Below are positions 27,909 to 35,580 of a stretch of 35,580 nucleotides of DNA, in pieces. Where the stretch lies: positions 1 through 35,580 of the IMG/VR virus record IMGVR_UViG_3300040751_001482; one strand, given 5' to 3'. A program made the translations under genes and the position numbers. This DNA is from a virus. The notes under the pieces were generated by a model. It was given only the letters and a program-made list of their open reading frames with translations. It was not told where the DNA came from and did no database searches. Numbering within the stretch: the stretch's first letter is position 1; each line of letters begins with the position of its first letter.

Positions 27909-29747
27909 TTATGAAAATTCAACGTTTTTAAGTTGTTTTATCCTAACTTTGATGTCTTTTTCTGGAAATCTAACTTGGTAGATTTGATTAGGTTGTGCAA
28001 AAATGGTATCATCTATCAATTCAATTTGTTTTGTTTCCAAGTCTGAATATCTTTGTGATGTCTCTGATGATGAGTATTGACCACCTGTTTTATTAAAAAC
28101 TTTTAAATCTGCTAGTGTACTAACTCCTGGTATATCTTGTATTAATCTACGGATATCCGATATATTAACATTTTTACCTAATAAGTTAGTTCTTGGTGAC
28201 ATATATGAATTAACACTATTAACAATATTTGTTATGACTTGTCCCTGATTTTCTGTAGACTCCATTGCAACTGAAAACTCAAACTCTAAATCAATTACTT
28301 GGGCACTTCTTACTGAGATATAGTCGTTTATCATTCTGTAATTAGATAAGTAATTAGCGACATTTTCTTTTAAAGTGTTTGACACGTTACCCGTTAACTT
28401 TCCATTATTATCATAAGATAATATTTCTATTTTTATTTTATTATCTTCCTCAGTAATTGATGCTTTAGCGGGTGCACCAAATCTATTTGGCATCGTTCTT
28501 ATTAAAGAATTATAGTCATTAACCGTTACCGCCCTTTTTTGTGCCGCAAAGTTATATGTCACCATATTCCTAACTTCTTCCGTCGTTGGTAAGTCACCCC
28601 CACCAATAGCCGCAGTAACATTATTACATCTTAAACTTTTCTTAACATTTTGATTTATATTTTCTGAAGGTCCATTTAATGAAAAGTTTATAGTACCTAT
28701 TTGATTAATTGTATTAACACCTATATTAGAAACTGAACCACCCCCTATTCTATATTTTACAAAAAGTGTGGTATTAGCTTTAACCGTTTTACCTAATGCA
28801 ATATTATTTTGATAGTCTTCTAATCTTAGTGGTATCCCTGTTCTTGTAAATTGTGCCAGTTGTTCATCTGCGGTTACTGTAGCAGCCCCAAATTGTATCC
28901 TACAATATCCTTCGGGTGTGTATTCAGATATAAATCTATTTTCTGTTTCTATGTAACGGCCAACCTTTATACCTGGTTTATCAGACGCCTTTGTTGGGTC
29001 TTCAACAAATATGGTGTTTTCTGCCAATGCGTCCACTTCATACCATTTATCCGCAGCAGTTAAGAATTCATCATATGTAGGTGGACTTGAATATGTCGTA
29101 CCATCTTTTTGTATTATAGATGTAATACTAATTACATTCTTTTCAGGTAAAAAGAACTCATAGAATGGTTTAACGTCATTCGCATTAATAACCTTTTTAA
29201 ATATCTTACTTGTTCCATTAACTACAACCTCTCTTTTAGTGATAGTGTAATTTACTATTCTATTGTTAGAGTCAAAATTAGGTATTTTAGTCCTGTTTGG
29301 GTAACCTTTACTATTATATTGAGTACTAAAATCAATATCATCTACATTTTCAAATATTTGTCCAGCACCAATAAACTGTGAACCAGACCTTATCACTCCT
29401 AAGTATCTACTATCTTCTTGGTCTCCATATGCCGGTACCGTAACTGAAACATCGAGTAACGCAATCGAAGGTCGATTACCAGGTATTTTTAAACCGTAAG
29501 TTCTGGCAATATTATATATTGAAGACTTTTGTTGTGCGTACTGTAAAACCGTCTCTTGAATACTTCTGTCTATGTGATAATGTAGGTTGTCACCTATCGC
29601 AGCGTTTAAATCTAAAAATACTGAGAATACTGAAGCGTCATTAAAGTTATCGATTAAATCAGGATAATATTGTCTTGTAAAATTTATTAAGTCCTGTCTT
29701 AAACCTTCGAAATCTCTTTCCGTATATGATATTTTACGATTAGCCAT
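27909..29747 (-). CDS. 6: Baseplate wedge protein, gp6-like
   Basis: T4 gp6 / P2 gpJ / TssF-type wedge protein, which forms the inner ring of the contractile-tail baseplate. The N-terminus (ISYTERDFEGLRQDLINFTR, then YPDLIDNFNDASVFSVFLDL) is the typical gp6 opening, followed by a helical region and a long beta-rich middle. The region around residues 375-420 (GGGDLPTTEEVRNMVTYNFA ... VTVNDYNSLI) matches the conserved baseplate J-like segment. At 612 aa it is close to T4 gp6 in size. ATG at 29747 is 5 nt after the gp25 stop, the order seen in many T4 relatives. Confident from motifs and neighbours. Confidence 0.88.
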   Translation of the reverse strand: MANRKISYTERDFEGLRQDLINFTRQYYPDLIDNFNDASVFSVFLDLNAAIGDNLHYHIDRSIQETVLQYAQQKSSIYNIARTYGLKIPGNRPSIALLDVSVTVPAYGDQEDSRYLGVIRSGSQFIGAGQIFENVDDIDFSTQYNSKGYPNRTKIPNFDSNNRIVNYTITKREVVVNGTSKIFKKVINANDVKPFYEFFLPEKNVISITSIIQKDGTTYSSPPTYDEFLTAADKWYEVDALAENTIFVEDPTKASDKPGIKVGRYIETENRFISEYTPEGYCRIQFGAATVTADEQLAQFTRTGIPLRLEDYQNNIALGKTVKANTTLFVKYRIGGGSVSNIGVNTINQIGTINFSLNGPSENINQNVKKSLRCNNVTAAIGGGDLPTTEEVRNMVTYNFAAQKRAVTVNDYNSLIRTMPNRFGAPAKASITEEDNKIKIEILSYDNNGKLTGNVSNTLKENVANYLSNYRMINDYISVRSAQVIDLEFEFSVAMESTENQGQVITNIVNSVNSYMSPRTNLLGKNVNISDIRRLIQDIPGVSTLADLKVFNKTGGQYSSSETSQRYSDLETKQIELIDDTIFAQPNQIYQVRFPEKDIKVRIKQLKNVEFS

Positions 29748-29752
29748 CTAAT

Positions 29753-30232
29753 TTAAATATTAATTATTATAAAGTCCTTACTTTCAAAAGTATCACTCTT
29801 TACTGAATAGTCTATCCTAACTTTAGCAGTATATTCATCAACTCCTTCACCCGCAGTTCTAAAGATGTCAAACATTTCGTATGATGAGTTTTGGTCTTCT
29901 ATGTTTAAATCACCAATAGGACTTTTATCATCTTCAGTATATGGTGTTATACTAATTTCATTTAATAGCAGATTTGGGATGTATTTTTCAACTGCCGTTT
30001 TTATGTCTGATTTTATTGCGTCGAATGTTGGTCCATCCATAGGTTCAAAAATAAATTCATATATTCTTGTTCCAAAATCAGGTAAATAGTATCTACTACC
30101 TTTTCTAGTTAAAATTAAATGTAATAAATCAGCCCTTACTTCCTCGCCAACATCTTTTGTTAGTGATAAGTATTTACCTTCAATACTTTCTTTAAAGGGA
30201 AAATTAATACCATATGTTTTATTTATCGCCAT
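29753..30232 (-). CDS. 25: Baseplate wedge protein, gp25-like
   Basis: Small wedge protein of the gp25/gpW(P2)/TssE family that links the sheath to the baseplate. The family core is visible: RADLLHLILTRKGSRYYLPD then FGTRIYEFIFEP (residues 33-64), matching the LI.T..GeR...PdFG....lFEP signature. At 159 aa it is slightly longer than T4 gp25. It is the first gene of the structural operon: a terminator lies just upstream, and a candidate promoter overlaps it. ATG at 30232 has an A/T-rich leader without Shine-Dalgarno sequence. Confidence 0.92.
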   Translation of the reverse strand: MAINKTYGINFPFKESIEGKYLSLTKDVGEEVRADLLHLILTRKGSRYYLPDFGTRIYEFIFEPMDGPTFDAIKSDIKTAVEKYIPNLLLNEISITPYTEDDKSPIGDLNIEDQNSSYEMFDIFRTAGEGVDEYTAKVRIDYSVKSDTFESKDFIIINI

Positions 30233-30246
30233 ACATATAAATATTC

Positions 30247-30277
30247 ATTATAGTATTTTTATAAAAAAACCCGTCAA
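30247..30277 (-). promoter_or_regulatory. Candidate promoter for the structural operon
   Basis: On the minus strand, TTGACG (30277-30272) and TATAAT (30252-30247) are separated by 19 nt, close to a sigma70-like layout, and lie 14 nt before the gp25-like ATG. The -35-like box is inside the loop and 3' arm of the nrdA terminator. Bacteroidota promoters normally use TTG/TAnnTTTG instead, and the -7 box fits that poorly, so this is tentative. Confidence 0.3.
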
Positions 30278-30290
30278 TAAGACGGGTTTT
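30263..30290 (-). terminator. Rho-independent terminator after nrdA
   Basis: A perfect 10-bp stem (30266-30275 with 30281-30290; aaaacccgtc / gacgggtttt) with a 5-nt loop aataa, followed on the minus strand by seven Ts. It lies 5 nt beyond the nrdA stop codon. The flanking A/T runs are nearly symmetrical. It separates the replication genes from the structural operon. Confidence 0.9.
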
Positions 30291-30295
30291 AATTT

Positions 30296-32002
30296 TTATC
30301 CTTCACACGCTACGCATTGTAGGTCGTTTAAATTTAGTTTTTTCCTCGCGAATGCTTGAGCGGAATTCATAGAGTGTTGGTAGTATAGAGTTTTAATCCC
30401 TAACTTCCACGCATCTATTAATAGTTTATTCACATCTCTTGTCGGCATATCAGGAGAAATCATTAGATTTAAAGATTGTGATTGGTCAATAAAATCTTGT
30501 CTTATAGCCGCCTGATTAATGATTGACGCCTGATTAATTTCTGCAAAAGTTCTAAATATGTTTTTCTGTTCATCATTTAAAAAATCTAAATGTTGAACCG
30601 AACCATCTTTCTTCTTAATACTATCCCAAACTTCTTTAGTGTCTTTATCCATTTCATTCAAAAGATTTTTAAGTACAGGATTTTTAATTGTGACTTTCAT
30701 TTTAGCAACATCTTTAACGTAACAATTTGACCATATCGGTTCAATCGATTGTGACACCTGTCCTAAAATAAATGCCGACGATGTGGTTGGTGCAATAGCA
30801 TTTAAGGTAACATTTCGTCTACCATAACCTTCAAGATATTCAGGTTCTCCAAACATATCCGCCAATTCTTTAGATGCATTATATGATTTTTCTTTTATTA
30901 GTTTAAAAACTTCAACATTTAATTTAGCACTATCTACAGTATCAAAACCCAAACCTTTTGATTGTAACAGTGAGTGCCAACCTAAAACACCTAATCCAAG
31001 GGCTCTTTGTCTTTTTGCGAAATTGTAAGCCTTTTCTAAGTAGAAAAATGCCCTTTTACCTTCAATAGTTCCGTTGTCTCTAATATCTTCAATTTTAGTC
31101 AAAAACTCAGTAACAACGGCGTCTAAGAAATAAGTCATAGTTTCAACTGCATCAGTGTCTTTCCATTCATCATAATGAAGCACATTCATAGATGATAGGA
31201 CACAAACAAATGACTCTTCTTCTGAATTGTGTAATGCAATCTCAGAACAAAGATTAGAGTTATATATTTTAGCTCCTTTATCTTGATATACATCAGGTGA
31301 CTTTTTGTTCATAGTATCAGTAAACATAATGTATGGATAACCTATCTCTCCTCTTCTTTGAATCACCTTAGCCCATATCGCCCTTTTTTCTTCGTCACCT
31401 TCAATCATATCATACATAAAATCATCGGTAACTGTAACCGCATGTGTTAAATCCTGAATAGGGAAACCTTCGGTACCAATTTCTAAAAACTCCATAATAT
31501 CAGGATGTTCAACGGGTAGATATGGTGAGAATCTACCTCTCCTAGTAGACCCCTGTGATATGTTATCTACAACACTTTCAAATAGGTTCATAAAGTGAAC
31601 CGCACCAGGAGCATGACCATTGTCTGTAATTTCTGCACCACGTTCTCTGATATTACCAAAGTATCCTGAGGTACCTCCACCCATTTTACTCATTTCACCA
31701 ACTTCCGCCTGAGTATAAAGAATCGACTCAATATTATCACCAATATTAGAACCAAAACAACTTACTGGTAATCCTCTTTTTTTACCAAAGTTAGCCCATA
31801 CAGGTGAAGATAGTGAGTACCACCCTTTACTCATATAGTTGTAAAATTTATCAGAAAAACCTTCCATACCTAAAAGTTTTTCAGCATGGTCGGCAATTGT
31901 TCTAATTCTTTCTAAAGGCTCTTCACCTTCACTCAAATATCCTCTACGAAGAAATGTTATAGACTCCTCGTTAATCCAATCAAATGGTTTTCTCTCTTTC
32001 AT
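30296..32002 (-). CDS. nrdA: Class I ribonucleotide reductase, catalytic subunit (no ATP-cone)
   Basis: Reduces ribonucleoside diphosphates to deoxy forms for phage DNA synthesis, together with NrdB. Key residues are visible: C82 (LPVSCFG) and C267 (FVCVLSSMN) as the redox pair; N250, C252 and E254 (NSNLCSEI) at the active site; Y540-Y541 (TLYYQHS) in the radical path; C-terminal CVACEG (C563, C566) for re-reduction. At 568 aa it is clearly shorter than E. coli or T4 NrdA (about 750-760 aa), and it begins directly in the catalytic region without an ATP-cone. The cone is on the partner subunit encoded 16 nt upstream. ATG at 32002; the gene ends at a terminator. Confidence 0.95.
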   Translation of the reverse strand: MKERKPFDWINEESITFLRRGYLSEGEEPLERIRTIADHAEKLLGMEGFSDKFYNYMSKGWYSLSSPVWANFGKKRGLPVSCFGSNIGDNIESILYTQAEVGEMSKMGGGTSGYFGNIRERGAEITDNGHAPGAVHFMNLFESVVDNISQGSTRRGRFSPYLPVEHPDIMEFLEIGTEGFPIQDLTHAVTVTDDFMYDMIEGDEEKRAIWAKVIQRRGEIGYPYIMFTDTMNKKSPDVYQDKGAKIYNSNLCSEIALHNSEEESFVCVLSSMNVLHYDEWKDTDAVETMTYFLDAVVTEFLTKIEDIRDNGTIEGKRAFFYLEKAYNFAKRQRALGLGVLGWHSLLQSKGLGFDTVDSAKLNVEVFKLIKEKSYNASKELADMFGEPEYLEGYGRRNVTLNAIAPTTSSAFILGQVSQSIEPIWSNCYVKDVAKMKVTIKNPVLKNLLNEMDKDTKEVWDSIKKKDGSVQHLDFLNDEQKNIFRTFAEINQASIINQAAIRQDFIDQSQSLNLMISPDMPTRDVNKLLIDAWKLGIKTLYYQHSMNSAQAFARKKLNLNDLQCVACEG

Positions 32003-32018
32003 TGTATATAGTTAATTA

Positions 32019-33299
32019 TTAAAATAAGTCGTTAGATGTAATTGATTTTGATTTTTTACTGTAGTTAATGCTTCTCTTGTTAAAGAAGTCAGTATGTTTT
32101 GTAGTTAAGATTTCATCGTCAAACCATTCGGTAGTCGACAATAAAGTTTCGTTAACTTTAAAGATACTATCAATACCAATTGAATTTAATGATACGTTAA
32201 ATCTGTGTTTTATAAACTCCATAGTTTGTTTTTTAGTTAAAAAGTCTAAGTCTCCGTTTTCAAATATCCAATTAACAATTTCCTCTTCAGCATCATATGC
32301 TTCAAGAGTTGCATCTATCAAATCTTCAACTAAATTTTCTGTCCACCAATCAGGATTTTCTTCCTTAATTAAGTTTACTAAGTCAAACCCAAATTCAGCA
32401 TGAATATTTTCTTCTTTTGAGGTTGCCTCCACTGCGTTACTAATACCCTTTAATTTATTCTTATGTTTGTTAAATGACATAATAACTAAAAACTGTGAGA
32501 ATAAAGATACATTCTCAACAAACATTGAGAACAAAATTACTGATTCAAAGTACTCTTTGTTTTCAACCGCTTTAGAGTTTACTATCGCCTTTTCCAAGTA
32601 TTTAATTCTTCTACGAATTGCAGGTACCTGTAACAAATTTTCAAACTCTTTATTAAGTCCTAATAATTGAATTAGATGTGAGTACGCATCCGCATGTCTA
32701 ACTTCAGACTCGGCAAAAGTCGCTCCGACATTACCAATTTCAGGTTTCGGCATTCTCTTGTATATGTCTCCCCAAAATGTTTTTACCGCAATTTCAATCT
32801 GAGAAATCGCTAACATAGCCCTTTGTACCGCAGACCTCTCAGTTTCATTAAGATGTACCTTAAAATCTTGTATATCCGAAGTATAATTAAACTCTGTATG
32901 AACCCAGTAGGAATGACGTATAGCATCTACATAATCGTTTAGATTTGGATAGTCATATGGTTTTAGATTAACTCTCTTAGAAAAAATGTTTGGTCTATTT
33001 TTTGCTCTATAAACTATGTATTCCTTAGCAACTTCATTCAACCCATTATCCATTAGTTTATTTTCAACCATATCATGTATTTCATCAACATGAGGTACTC
33101 TTTCTTTATTACCTCTGAACAAAGCCTTAGTTGATATTCTGGCGATTTTCTCAGCCATTTCACTATCGACCATATCAATACTACCCATAGCCTTTAATAC
33201 CGCTTTTTCAATTTTTTCAGTTTCAAATGGTACTTTATTCCCGCTTCTCTTAATTACATAACGCATATCCTTCTCTAACATATTGTTTAAGTTTTCCAT
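32019..33299 (-). CDS. nrdB: Class I ribonucleotide reductase, radical-generating subunit with N-terminal ATP-cone
   Basis: Residues about 12-103 form an ATP-cone (YVIKRSGNKVPFETEKIEKA ... AKEYIVYRAKN), the overall activity regulator normally found on NrdA. The ferritin-like domain follows. Metal ligands are visible as E199-x-x-H202 (AESEVRH), E297-x-x-H300 (KEENIH), probably E169 (ISQIE) and a glutamate at 252 or 262. Y206 sits four residues after H202, the position of the E. coli radical tyrosine Y122. Y413 in the C-terminal tail (INYSKKSK) could relay the radical to NrdA. Cone-bearing NrdB with cone-less NrdA is the arrangement described in Leeuwenhoekiella blandensis, where the metal centre is MnIII/MnIV; whether that holds here is inference. 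It is 16 nt upstream of nrdA. Confidence 0.95.
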   Translation of the reverse strand: MENLNNMLEKDMRYVIKRSGNKVPFETEKIEKAVLKAMGSIDMVDSEMAEKIARISTKALFRGNKERVPHVDEIHDMVENKLMDNGLNEVAKEYIVYRAKNRPNIFSKRVNLKPYDYPNLNDYVDAIRHSYWVHTEFNYTSDIQDFKVHLNETERSAVQRAMLAISQIEIAVKTFWGDIYKRMPKPEIGNVGATFAESEVRHADAYSHLIQLLGLNKEFENLLQVPAIRRRIKYLEKAIVNSKAVENKEYFESVILFSMFVENVSLFSQFLVIMSFNKHKNKLKGISNAVEATSKEENIHAEFGFDLVNLIKEENPDWWTENLVEDLIDATLEAYDAEEEIVNWIFENGDLDFLTKKQTMEFIKHRFNVSLNSIGIDSIFKVNETLLSTTEWFDDEILTTKHTDFFNKRSINYSKKSKSITSNDLF

Positions 33300-33320
33300 A
33301 ATATTAACAAGTTTTATTAT

Positions 33321-34694
33321 TTATTTTTCTTTTTGCTTCCTTTTTTCAAGAAGTTCCCTAATTCTCTCTTTGTTTCTTTCTTCTTTTTGTTCTTCTAATC
33401 CTAAGAAAGTAACACTTTGTTCTGTATCAATAACCAACATCTCGTTATCAAACTTACAGTTCTCAAAAACGACCCCATCCTTTCCGATACGAGACTTTGT
33501 AATCGCAATGGTAGCCAAGTTCATCTCCTTCTGTTGTAATGACTTGGCGACCGATATAATTACGTGACCGACCTGAGCCTTTTTAATTGAACCACCCATT
33601 TGGTCTGTGGTAACAACATCAGAAGAAATAGAACTTCTATTACCCTGAGTTGCTGTCCATCCAACCAAATTAAGTTCGTGACACATCGATTCAAATCCTC
33701 TCATAACAGAACCTTCACTCTTCCATTCATCACCCAAGTTTTTGTCAGGGACAACACAATCGATATAATCCAAAACCACCATATCGACCTTAGTACCTTC
33801 AGCCATCATCTTACGGATTTGATTTTTAATCTGATTCATAGTCAAAGTGTCAGATGGTAGTTTTTTTAGTACAAGTTTATTCGGTGCGTTTTCTCTGATT
33901 TCTTGAACCTTTGATAGAACTTTATCTTTATGCATAGATAATAAATCAGGTGCAATTTCAGTCCAAAGAGTAAAATGTTTTCTCTGTATAATCTTTGGGT
34001 TGTCTTCAAAAAAGATTTGAAGTACGTTATATCCCAAATTAAAAGCATGATTAGATATCTTTGTCAAGAACGTAGACTTACCGACGCCTGTTGGTGCTAA
34101 TATTACACCAAGTTCTCCTTTAGCAATACCTCCTTTTAAAAGGTTATCAATACCAGGTATCCCCATAGGGATTGGGTGACGGAAATCTTCTTCCAAAACA
34201 TCGTCTAAATTAGCGAACACATCCGCGGTTCCGGTGTCAACCTCACCAACTTGTAAGGCTTCTCTAACCATCTCTTCAAGGTGGTCATAGCTTTCAAAAT
34301 CACCCTTATCGATGATTTTTTGAGCTTTACCCATAACTTTTTGAAGTTCTTGTTGTTTACAAAACTTTAGAGCCTTTTCTTGAACAAACGTTTCCCCTTC
34401 CGCAGGCGCTTCCTTTACTTGGTCAATCATATCCAACACCATCTTTTGTGCCATAGGTGATGACACTTCAGATTTAACAAGTTGTTCTAATGTATTATAT
34501 GAAGGTGTATGTTCGTACTTTTGATAGTACTCCTTCATAATTTGCATAATCAACTTGAAGTATTGGTTGTCAAAGTATTTTGGCTCGATTACATCAACAA
34601 TAGAAGTAGCAAAGTCCTTATAAAGGACGATGTTATTAAGTAGTTGAATTTGAAATGTGTTGCCGAGGTATCCAAAATTTTTTTCTTTTGACAT
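33321..34694 (-). CDS. 41: Replicative DNA helicase, DnaB/T4 gp41-like
   Basis: Hexameric 5'-3' helicase that unwinds the fork. The N-terminal helical domain (about 10-150) is DnaB-like. The RecA-like motor shows Walker A APTGVGKST (K206, S207), the catalytic glutamate in FFED (E230), Walker B MVVLDYID (D309), the sensor TATQGNRSS (Q350) and the KSRIGKDG region (K400, R402), which probably supplies an arginine finger. The C-terminus is a highly charged KE-rich tail. At 457 aa the length matches T4 gp41. ATG at 34694; the nrdB gene follows after 21 nt, so helicase and dNTP synthesis are probably co-transcribed. No primase is in the window. Confidence 0.93.
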   Translation of the reverse strand: MSKEKNFGYLGNTFQIQLLNNIVLYKDFATSIVDVIEPKYFDNQYFKLIMQIMKEYYQKYEHTPSYNTLEQLVKSEVSSPMAQKMVLDMIDQVKEAPAEGETFVQEKALKFCKQQELQKVMGKAQKIIDKGDFESYDHLEEMVREALQVGEVDTGTADVFANLDDVLEEDFRHPIPMGIPGIDNLLKGGIAKGELGVILAPTGVGKSTFLTKISNHAFNLGYNVLQIFFEDNPKIIQRKHFTLWTEIAPDLLSMHKDKVLSKVQEIRENAPNKLVLKKLPSDTLTMNQIKNQIRKMMAEGTKVDMVVLDYIDCVVPDKNLGDEWKSEGSVMRGFESMCHELNLVGWTATQGNRSSISSDVVTTDQMGGSIKKAQVGHVIISVAKSLQQKEMNLATIAITKSRIGKDGVVFENCKFDNEMLVIDTEQSVTFLGLEEQKEERNKERIRELLEKRKQKEK

Positions 34695-34735
34695 GCTGAT
34701 TGAAATTATTAAAAAGGTTGTTTAAATAAATATAC

Positions 34736-35191
34736 TTAAGTTAGGCTATATTCTTGATATTCGCATGTCAATTTGTCAGAAGAGCAGACCTCGGTTAGTG
34801 ACTTCAAGACAGACTTTAGGTGTGGGCGTACGTCAACGGTATATCTGACCTTTGGTGGGTACATTTTTCCGTCCCATCCTCTATGAAAAATAATTTTATC
34901 GTTGTGTTTAATGTAGATATTAAACATCTCATCATCGTCAGTCATAGATGTTTCAAGTATCATCGGGTCAGCCATAATTTGAAACTGATTGTCCAACATA
35001 TACCATACAGTTTTACTCTTTAAATCGTCATGAATCTTATCGTAGATATCGCTAACAGTTTCATGTAAATCAATACTGTTTTTAACATCTTCGTTAAAAC
35101 TTTTAACATTATAAAACCTCTGTACGATGATGTTGTCGTTCAACGTCAACAAAAACTCCATCTTCGTGATTTCATTTTTTTCCTTACTCAT
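34736..35191 (-). CDS. Uncharacterised phage protein (151 aa)
   Basis: Not recognised. ATG at 35191 with the same MSKEKN opening as the helicase downstream, probably coincidental. The sequence looks like a small soluble alpha/beta protein: two beta-rich parts (EFLLTLNDNIIVQRFYNV; FNIYIKHNDKIIFHRGW) around an acidic helical stretch, and a basic helix near the C-terminus. No Cys motif or nucleotide-binding loop. It lies between an unknown gene and the helicase gene (41-nt gap), so a replication-related role is possible but unsupported. Confidence 0.75.
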   Translation of the reverse strand: MSKEKNEITKMEFLLTLNDNIIVQRFYNVKSFNEDVKNSIDLHETVSDIYDKIHDDLKSKTVWYMLDNQFQIMADPMILETSMTDDDEMFNIYIKHNDKIIFHRGWDGKMYPPKVRYTVDVRPHLKSVLKSLTEVCSSDKLTCEYQEYSLT

Positions 35192-35206
35192 GTTTTTTGT
35201 TTTTAA

Positions 35207-35580
35207 TTAGTTTTTTGTTTTTTTAAATCTTCGTTTTTCTTTTCTTGTTAGTTTCATAAAAGGTGTCAAGAAATACACCCATGCATTGTCTGTTTTTGGT
35301 AAATATTTGAATATTCCATCGTCCATCATCATCCTCATAAGATTTTGATATCCCCTTCCCTCAGGGTCTATATCTTCTTCATAATAGAGTTGAACGAGTT
35401 CCCTTGCTTCTTCTGTCAACAAAGGTTCTGATAGGTCCACGAGTTGTTTGTTGATAACATAAAACTCTTCTCCATAAACACCCCTTTTCGTTTTCCCTGA
35501 TAACAAGTTTTGTAATGCTCTGTTGTCTTTATCATTCTCGTGTAGTTTTTCACCTTTTTGTAAAATATCGTCAACAGAAA
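35207..35580 (-). CDS. Uncharacterised phage protein, N-terminus cut by window edge
   Basis: The frame is open from the right edge to the stop at 35207, giving 124 visible residues; the true start is outside. A TTG at 35506 is not needed as a start, because the reading continues upstream as DDILQKGEKLHENDKDNRAL. The visible part is rich in E, R, K and Y, with a C-terminal basic tail (KLTRKEKRRFKKTKN) suggestive of nucleic-acid contact. No family recognised. It is 15 nt upstream of the 151-aa gene. Confidence 0.7.
   Translation of the reverse strand, partial: SVDDILQKGEKLHENDKDNRALQNLLSGKTKRGVYGEEFYVINKQLVDLSEPLLTEEARELVQLYYEEDIDPEGRGYQNLMRMMMDDGIFKYLPKTDNAWVYFLTPFMKLTRKEKRRFKKTKN

Noticed and set aside
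30236-30243. TATAAATA, the T4 late-promoter consensus, here and at 8145-8152
   Set aside because: Both copies are on the plus strand and point away from the genes they precede; no plus-strand gene follows. Chance is likely in AT-rich gaps.
33600-33860. Plus-strand open frames opposite the helicase and nrd genes
   Set aside because: They overlap strongly conserved minus-strand genes and have no recognisable domains or upstream signals.
35207-35506. A complete 99-aa gene starting with TTG at 35506
   Set aside because: The frame stays open to the window edge with normal-looking protein sequence, so this is the C-terminal part of a longer gene.

Overview
The window looks like part of the genome of a tailed, contractile-tailed bacteriophage of the T4 superfamily. 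All genes lie on the minus strand, so transcription runs from right to left. The DNA is AT-rich, genes are packed tightly, and start codons follow A/T-rich leaders without an obvious Shine-Dalgarno sequence. That last trait, seven SprB-type repeats in one virion protein and an ATP-cone on the small ribonucleotide reductase subunit all point to a Bacteroidota (Flavobacteriia-like) host. This host call is inference; no host gene is present.

Right part (about 30,260-35,580): a replication and nucleotide-metabolism segment. In transcription order it holds a gene cut by the window edge, a 151-aa unknown, a DnaB/gp41-type replicative helicase, nrdB with an N-terminal ATP-cone, and a compact nrdA without one. 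It ends in a strong rho-independent terminator just after nrdA. A candidate promoter for the next operon overlaps that terminator.

Middle part (about 14,400-30,232): a baseplate module. It begins with the gp25-like and gp6-like wedge proteins. Next come a 1832-aa structural protein with a carboxypeptidase-regulatory-like domain and an unexpected hydrophobic segment, three uncharacterised structural proteins (one with a PKD-like domain), a 302-aa protein, and a 983-aa protein with a P2 gpI/T4 gp7-like motif. Most of these genes overlap by 1-8 nt (TAATG, GTGA, ATGA), so they are probably translationally coupled.

Left part (1-14,419): five consecutive giant, low-complexity virion proteins that are best read as a modular host-attachment (fibre/adhesin) locus. 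Three carry Thr/Pro/Ser/Asn arrays (TNTPSV/TNTPSN units). They are combined with Cys-rich modules, SprB repeats, or a C-terminal module shared with the baseplate protein. The last two carry collagen-like Gly-X-Y arrays built from a 9-aa GTSGSSGSS unit. The final gene runs off the left edge inside its array. The two Gly-X-Y arrays share perfect DNA identity over 137 bp and a common interruption, which indicates exchange between neighbouring fibre genes.

No tRNA, CRISPR array, insertion sequence or integrase was seen, and no stretch over 300 bp lacks a gene. The long open frames on the plus strand across the repeat arrays are shadows of stop-free repeats.
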